The translations under genes and the position numbers were made by a program. The notes under the pieces are model-generated. The model had not been told where the DNA came from. It was given only the letters and a program-made list of their open reading frames with translations, and made no database searches. Shown in pieces: positions 7,847-9,906 of a stretch of DNA of 9,906 nucleotides (within the stretch, counting starts at the first letter, position 1; every line of letters begins with the position of its first letter). This stretch comes from ZC4RG19 sp036279475 (lineage in GTDB: Bacteria; Actinomycetota; Acidimicrobiia; Acidimicrobiales; VFJN01), in assembly GCA_036279475.1 (NCBI GenBank), contig DASUJB010000181.1, forward strand, positions 1-9,906, in the 5' to 3' direction.

Positions 7847-8142
7847 GGTGCCTCCCCCAGCACGGGCGGGACCCGGAACCGTGCGCCCTCCACCGCCGGC
7901 GCGCCGTCGAGGACGGCGGCACGGTCCAGCCCCGGAGCCGGCTCGTCGGGGCGCAGCACGTTCTGCAGGGGGAAGGGGTGGGCCGTGGGCGGCACGTCGC
8001 CCACGTCGAGCGCCTCGACGTCACGGGCGTGGTCGAGGACCTTGGCCAGCTGCGAGGTGAAAGTGGCGAGCTCGTCGTCGGTGAGCTGGAGGCGGGCCAG
8101 CCCGGCCACGTGCGCCACCTGTTCGCGGGTGATCTGCGCCAT
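7843..8142 (-). CDS. gatC: Asp-tRNA(Asn)/Glu-tRNA(Gln) amidotransferase subunit C
   Basis: GatC is the small subunit that wraps around the GatA-GatB interface and stabilises the complex. The product is 99 aa, typical of the family. It has the N-terminal pattern VAHVAGLARLQLTDDEL, the coiled stretch FTSQLAKVLDHARDVEALD, and the conserved proline-rich segment with NVLRPDEP that threads along GatA. The start is ATG 8142; a longer frame to 8322 would run through the promoter region and lacks family similarity. It is the first gene of gatC-gatA-gatB and its stop overlaps the gatA start by 4 nt (GTGA at 7843-7846). Presence of GatCAB implies that at least one of Gln-tRNA or Asn-tRNA is made by transamidation in this organism. 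Confidence 0.96.
   Translation of the reverse strand: MAQITREQVAHVAGLARLQLTDDELATFTSQLAKVLDHARDVEALDVGDVPPTAHPFPLQNVLRPDEPAPGLDRAAVLDGAPAVEGARFRVPPVLGEAP
7851..7858 (-). promoter_or_regulatory. Ribosome binding site of gatA
   Basis: Read on the minus strand this is GGGGGAGG, 4 nt before the GTG start of gatA and inside the last codons of gatC. It supports the GTG 7846 start and coupled re-initiation across the GTGA overlap. Confidence 0.75.
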
Positions 8143-8150
8143 GGCCGGCC

Positions 8151-8156
8151 AGCCTA
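8151..8156 (-). promoter_or_regulatory. -10 element of gatC, probably leaderless
   Basis: Read on the minus strand this is TAGGCT, 8 nt before the gatC ATG. It predicts a transcript starting at or beside the ATG, and there is no Shine-Dalgarno sequence. It would drive gatC-gatA and possibly gatB. Confidence 0.55.
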
Positions 8157-8192
8157 GGTCGGAGCCGGTGGTCCCCCGGTCGGAGCCGGTGG
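8157..8192. repeat. 15-bp direct repeat, 21-bp period, upstream of gatC
   Basis: GGTCGGAGCCGGTGG occurs exactly at 8157-8171 and again at 8178-8192. The 21-bp period is two helical turns, so both copies face the same side of the DNA. The first copy touches the gatC -10 element and the pair covers its -35 region. They could bind a regulator of gatC or be a simple local duplication. Confidence 0.6.
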
Positions 8193-8208
8193 CGCCCCGG
8201 GGGGGCAC

Positions 8209-8240
8209 GGCGAGGATTGACCCCCCGGTCAAGCCTCGCC
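8209..8240. promoter_or_regulatory. Near-perfect 32-bp palindrome, likely TetR operator
   Basis: The left arm GGCGAGGATTGACC (8209-8222) and right arm GGTCAAGCCTCGCC (8227-8240) pair at 13 of 14 positions around a CCCC centre; the only mismatch is A8216 against G8233. The core TTGACC-N4-GGTCAA resembles dyads bound by TetR-family dimers. It lies about 60 bp before tetR and covers the predicted -35 element and spacer of that gene, so autorepression is the simplest reading. That binding is inferred; the symmetry is directly visible. Confidence 0.8.
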
Positions 8241-8245
8241 ACACT
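8217..8245 (+). promoter_or_regulatory. Predicted tetR promoter inside the operator
   Basis: TTGACC (8217-8222) matches the -35 consensus at five of six positions. A 17-bp spacer leads to CACACT (8240-8245), which keeps the key A2 and T6 of the -10. The -35 and spacer are within the palindrome, so a bound repressor would block polymerase. The predicted leader to ATG 8300 is about 48 nt. Confidence 0.5.
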
Positions 8246-8299
8246 GTCGCCGGGGCCCGCCCGAGGTCCCCGCAGGTCGCTCCCGTCCGGGCCGTGCCG

Positions 8300-8959
8300 A
8301 TGCCTGATCGACAGCTCACCACCCAAGGCGCCGAGCGCCGGCAGCAGCTCCTCGACGCCGCCGCCCGCCTGTTCGCCGAGCAGGGCTACGCCTCCACCCG
8401 CGTGGCCGACATCGTCGAGGCCGCCGGCGTGGCCAAGGGCCTCTTCTACTGGTACTTCGACAACAAGGAAGCGCTGTTCGCCGACCTCGCCACCGACATC
8501 CAGCACCGCTTGCGCCGGCAGCAGGCGGCGGCGATGGACCCCCACGCCCCCGCCCTGCTGCGCCTGGTGCAGGGCACGGTGTCGAGCGTGCAGTTCATGT
8601 CGGAGAACGCCAGGTTCTTCTCGCTGCTCGAGGTCGAGGGACGGGCCGTCTCCGAGGTGCTGCGCCGAGGCACCGAGGAGCACGTGGCCGACGTGGCCGC
8701 CCTCATCGTGGAAGGCCAGGGCGACGGCACGGTCACGAGGGACGACCCGGCGCCCCTGCTGGCCCTGGCCGTCGTGGGGATGGTCGGCCAGTTCAGCCAC
8801 CTCCACCGCACCACGCGGTTGGACTCGTCGCTACCGGACCTGTCGGCCTACGTCGCCCGCCTGGTCGTGCGGGTCCTGGCCGCCGACGAGCACGTGGCCC
8901 GGCGGGCGCTGCGGGAGGTCCGGCGCCCGACGGACAGGGCGCCCGCCCAACGGGTGTGA
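8300..8959 (+). CDS. TetR/AcrR-family transcriptional regulator
   Basis: Predicted dimeric, ligand-responsive repressor of 219 aa, normal for the family. The N-terminal DNA-binding domain is clear: RQQLLDAAARLFAEQGYASTRVADI (starting at residue 14), then the helix-turn-helix AAGVAKGLFYWYF (41-53) and NKEALFADL. Residues from about 70 to the end form the variable helical ligand-binding and dimerisation domain, with no recognisable subgroup. The start is ATG 8300; an in-frame GTG two codons upstream (8294) is possible, and neither has a strong ribosome site. A near-perfect palindrome covers its own promoter. The gene diverges from gatC and is followed after 60 bp by the lipoprotein gene, which has its own promoter. 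Its ligand is unknown; the MATE gene is a conceivable distant target, but no copy of the dyad lies in front of it. Confidence 0.93.
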   Translation: MPDRQLTTQGAERRQQLLDAAARLFAEQGYASTRVADIVEAAGVAKGLFYWYFDNKEALFADLATDIQHRLRRQQAAAMDPHAPALLRLVQGTVSSVQFMSENARFFSLLEVEGRAVSEVLRRGTEEHVADVAALIVEGQGDGTVTRDDPAPLLALAVVGMVGQFSHLHRTTRLDSSLPDLSAYVARLVVRVLAADEHVARRALREVRRPTDRAPAQRV

Positions 8960-8984
8960 CCGGCTGCGGACGCCCGGTTAGCCT
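8956..8984 (+). promoter_or_regulatory. Promoter of the lipoprotein gene
   Basis: GTGACC (8956-8961) fits the core of the -35 consensus (TGAC) and is separated by 17 bp from TAGCCT (8979-8984), a TANNNT -10 element. The -35 overlaps the tetR stop codon. The predicted transcript starts near 8991, giving a leader of about 29 nt that contains GAGGTG (9004-9009). The octamer CGCCCGGT flanks the -10 on both sides (8971-8978 and 8985-8992). Confidence 0.5.
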
Positions 8985-9019
8985 CGCCCGGTCGTCCCAC
9001 CACGAGGTGCCTCCATCCC

Positions 9020-9367
9020 ATGACCCGACGCTCCCGCCTCGCCGCGCTGGTGGCGGTCGCCGCTCTCGCCGCCGCCGGCTGCGCCAACAACGATGCCAAG
9101 GAGAAGGACGTCGTCAACGCCATGCGAGACGCCGGCCTCGACGCCGACCAGGCCAAGTGCGTGGGCGACGGCGTCTGGGACGAGTTCGGCGACGACCAGG
9201 ACACGGTGAACGACATCGCGGCGGCCGACGACACCGACGATTTCCCCGAGGACACCGAGGACGAGATCCGCCGCATCCTGGACCGGTGCCTGGGCCGCAC
9301 GCCCTCCGGCAGCGACACCACCGGCACGAGCGAGCCCGGGGGCTCCACCACCACCACCGCCGGCTGA
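9020..9367 (+). CDS. Small acidic lipoprotein of unknown function
   Basis: Unrecognised 115-aa product. It starts at ATG 9020 with GAGGTG 10 nt upstream. Residues 1-21 form a lipoprotein-type signal: basic MTRRSR, a hydrophobic Ala/Leu/Val core, then AAGC with the acceptor Cys21. Position -3 is Ala where Leu is usual, so the lipobox is acceptable and not ideal. The mature part is strongly acidic and holds two more cysteines, Cys47 (QAKCVGDG) and Cys90 (LDRCLG), at the ends of a 44-residue segment and likely able to form a disulfide outside the membrane. The last ~22 residues are a Ser/Thr/Gly-rich tail, probably disordered. It lies between tetR and the SCP2 gene on the same strand, with its own promoter. 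No function can be given from sequence. Confidence 0.82.
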   Translation: MTRRSRLAALVAVAALAAAGCANNDAKEKDVVNAMRDAGLDADQAKCVGDGVWDEFGDDQDTVNDIAAADDTDDFPEDTEDEIRRILDRCLGRTPSGSDTTGTSEPGGSTTTTAG

Positions 9368-9379
9368 CCACCCCTGTCC

Positions 9380-9398
9380 GTTGCACCACCGCTGCAAC
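9380..9398. promoter_or_regulatory. Short dyad upstream of the SCP2 gene
   Basis: GTTGCA (9380-9385) and TGCAAC (9393-9398) are perfect 6-bp reverse complements 7 bp apart. The dyad lies 13 bp after the lipoprotein stop codon and in the -35 region of the SCP2 promoter. It could be an operator; it is too weak and lacks a T-tract to be a convincing terminator. Confidence 0.4.
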
Positions 9399-9407
9399 AG
9401 ACCGGGG

Positions 9408-9413
9408 TAAGGT
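9408..9413 (+). promoter_or_regulatory. -10 element of the SCP2 gene
   Basis: TAAGGT fits TANNNT and would start transcription near 9420, leaving a leader of about 26 nt that carries the ribosome site. No good -35 is present at 16-18 bp; TTGCAC at 9381-9386 is 21 bp away, too far for a standard promoter, so an activator may be needed. Confidence 0.45.
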
Positions 9414-9432
9414 GCGCCGGCCTTCCAGCGAC

Positions 9433-9439
9433 GAGGGAG
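9433..9439 (+). promoter_or_regulatory. Ribosome binding site of the SCP2 gene
   Basis: GAGGGAG lies 6 nt before GTG 9446 and is the reason for choosing that GTG as the start. Confidence 0.7.
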
Positions 9440-9445
9440 ACTCCC

Positions 9446-9838
9446 GTGCCCTACCAGTTCCTGTCCGACGAGTGGATCAGCGCCGCCAAGGCCCTGCGCG
9501 ACGAGGTGCCGGAGCCCATCACCGTGCCGGCGCCCGTGAAGATGAACCTCACAGTGACCGACGTGCCCTTCGGCGACGGCACCGTCGAGGCCCACATGGA
9601 CACCACCGGCGGGCAGGTCGACCTCGACCTCGGGCACGTCGAGGCGCCCGACGTGTCCACCACCCTCGACTACGCGACGGCCCGGGCGATGCTGGTCGAC
9701 GGCAACCCCCAGGCGGCCATGCAGGCGTTCATGGCCGGCAAGATCAAGCTGGTCGGCGACATGTCCAAGGCCATCGCCGTGCAGAGCGCCCCGGCCGACC
9801 CCGGCCTCACCGAGAAGATCCAGGCGATCACCGCCTGA
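9446..9838 (+). CDS. SCP2 sterol-binding domain protein
   Basis: Stand-alone 130-aa SCP2-type lipid-carrier protein. Members of this fold have a hydrophobic cavity that binds sterols, fatty acyl chains or acyl-CoA; which ligand is bound here is unknown. The domain covers most of the protein: beta strands around VKMNLTVTDVPFG (31-43) and GTVEAHMDTTGGQVDLDLG (45-63), then LDYATARAMLVDGN (74-87) and the conserved closing helix AMQAFMAGKIKLVGDMSK (91-108). No signal peptide or membrane segment is seen, so it should be cytoplasmic. The start is GTG 9446, supported by GAGGGAG 6 nt upstream. It follows the lipoprotein gene by 78 bp with its own promoter. Lone SCP2 proteins occur in many lipid-degrading actinobacteria, but no steroid or beta-oxidation gene is in view. 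Confidence 0.9.
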   Translation: MPYQFLSDEWISAAKALRDEVPEPITVPAPVKMNLTVTDVPFGDGTVEAHMDTTGGQVDLDLGHVEAPDVSTTLDYATARAMLVDGNPQAAMQAFMAGKIKLVGDMSKAIAVQSAPADPGLTEKIQAITA

Positions 9839-9906
9839 CGCTCCGAAGGCCGAGAAGGAAGAGTGCCGGGCCTGCTGGGGCGGCAGCCTCATCGCGGCGG
9901 CTGGGG

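Noticed and set aside
8021..8806. Minus-strand frame of 261 codons opposite tetR
   Set aside because: It reads as a shadow of tetR and of the tetR-gatC spacer, with no ribosome site or recognisable domain.
8971..8992. Octamer CGCCCGGT repeated on both sides of the lipoprotein -10
   Set aside because: Two 8-bp GC-rich copies 14 bp apart are too short to separate from chance; noted only in the promoter entry.
9863..9906. Possible gene start (GTG 9863) at the right edge
   Set aside because: Purine-rich AAGGAA precedes the GTG, but only 2 nt away, and the 14 or so codons visible are not recognisable. More sequence to the right would decide it.

Overview
This is about 9.9 kb of very GC-rich DNA whose genes follow a high-GC codon pattern, with frequent GTG starts and actinobacterial-type -10 hexamers (TANNNT). 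The gene content is housekeeping plus a few export and regulatory genes. It suggests a chromosomal segment of a high-GC actinobacterium. A lineage such as Acidimicrobiia is a guess from overall feel and not shown by any marker here. I see no rRNA, tRNA, CRISPR array, insertion sequence, integrase or phage gene, and no sign of a mobile island.

Layout. At the left end is a Tat-exported PhoD-type alkaline phosphatase (159-1712, +). It converges, across a perfect 10-bp GC-rich hairpin, on ilvD, dihydroxy-acid dehydratase (1781-3493, -). A MATE-family multidrug/cation antiporter (3559-4893, +) diverges from ilvD and meets gatB tail to tail with 14 bp between the stop codons. The minus-strand gatC-gatA-gatB block (8142 down to 4908) encodes the three subunits of the tRNA-dependent amidotransferase. 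gatC and gatA overlap by GTGA; gatB follows gatA after 56 bp and appears to have its own promoter. A 157-bp divergent spacer separates gatC from a TetR-family regulator (8300-8959, +). Next come a small acidic lipoprotein with two further cysteines (9020-9367, +) and a single-domain SCP2-type sterol/lipid-carrier protein (9446-9838, +). The last 68 bp hold no gene I can support.

How the genes relate. GatCAB amidates mischarged Glu-tRNA(Gln) and/or Asp-tRNA(Asn), and IlvD supplies branched-chain amino acid precursors. PhoD scavenges phosphate outside the membrane. The MATE, TetR, lipoprotein and SCP2 genes do not form an obvious pathway with these or with each other.

The most informative signals are regulatory. 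A 32-bp near-perfect palindrome (13 of 14 arm positions paired) lies over the -35 element of the tetR promoter and is very probably the autoregulatory operator. A 15-bp direct repeat with a 21-bp period lies just upstream of the gatC -10 element. ilvD, gatB and gatC each have a TANNNT hexamer only 6-8 nt before the start codon and no clear Shine-Dalgarno sequence, which points to leaderless mRNAs. The lipoprotein and SCP2 genes instead have conventional leaders with Shine-Dalgarno sequences. I did not find a clearly new biological system. The coding content is ordinary, and the value of the window is in these regulatory features and two poorly characterised small proteins.
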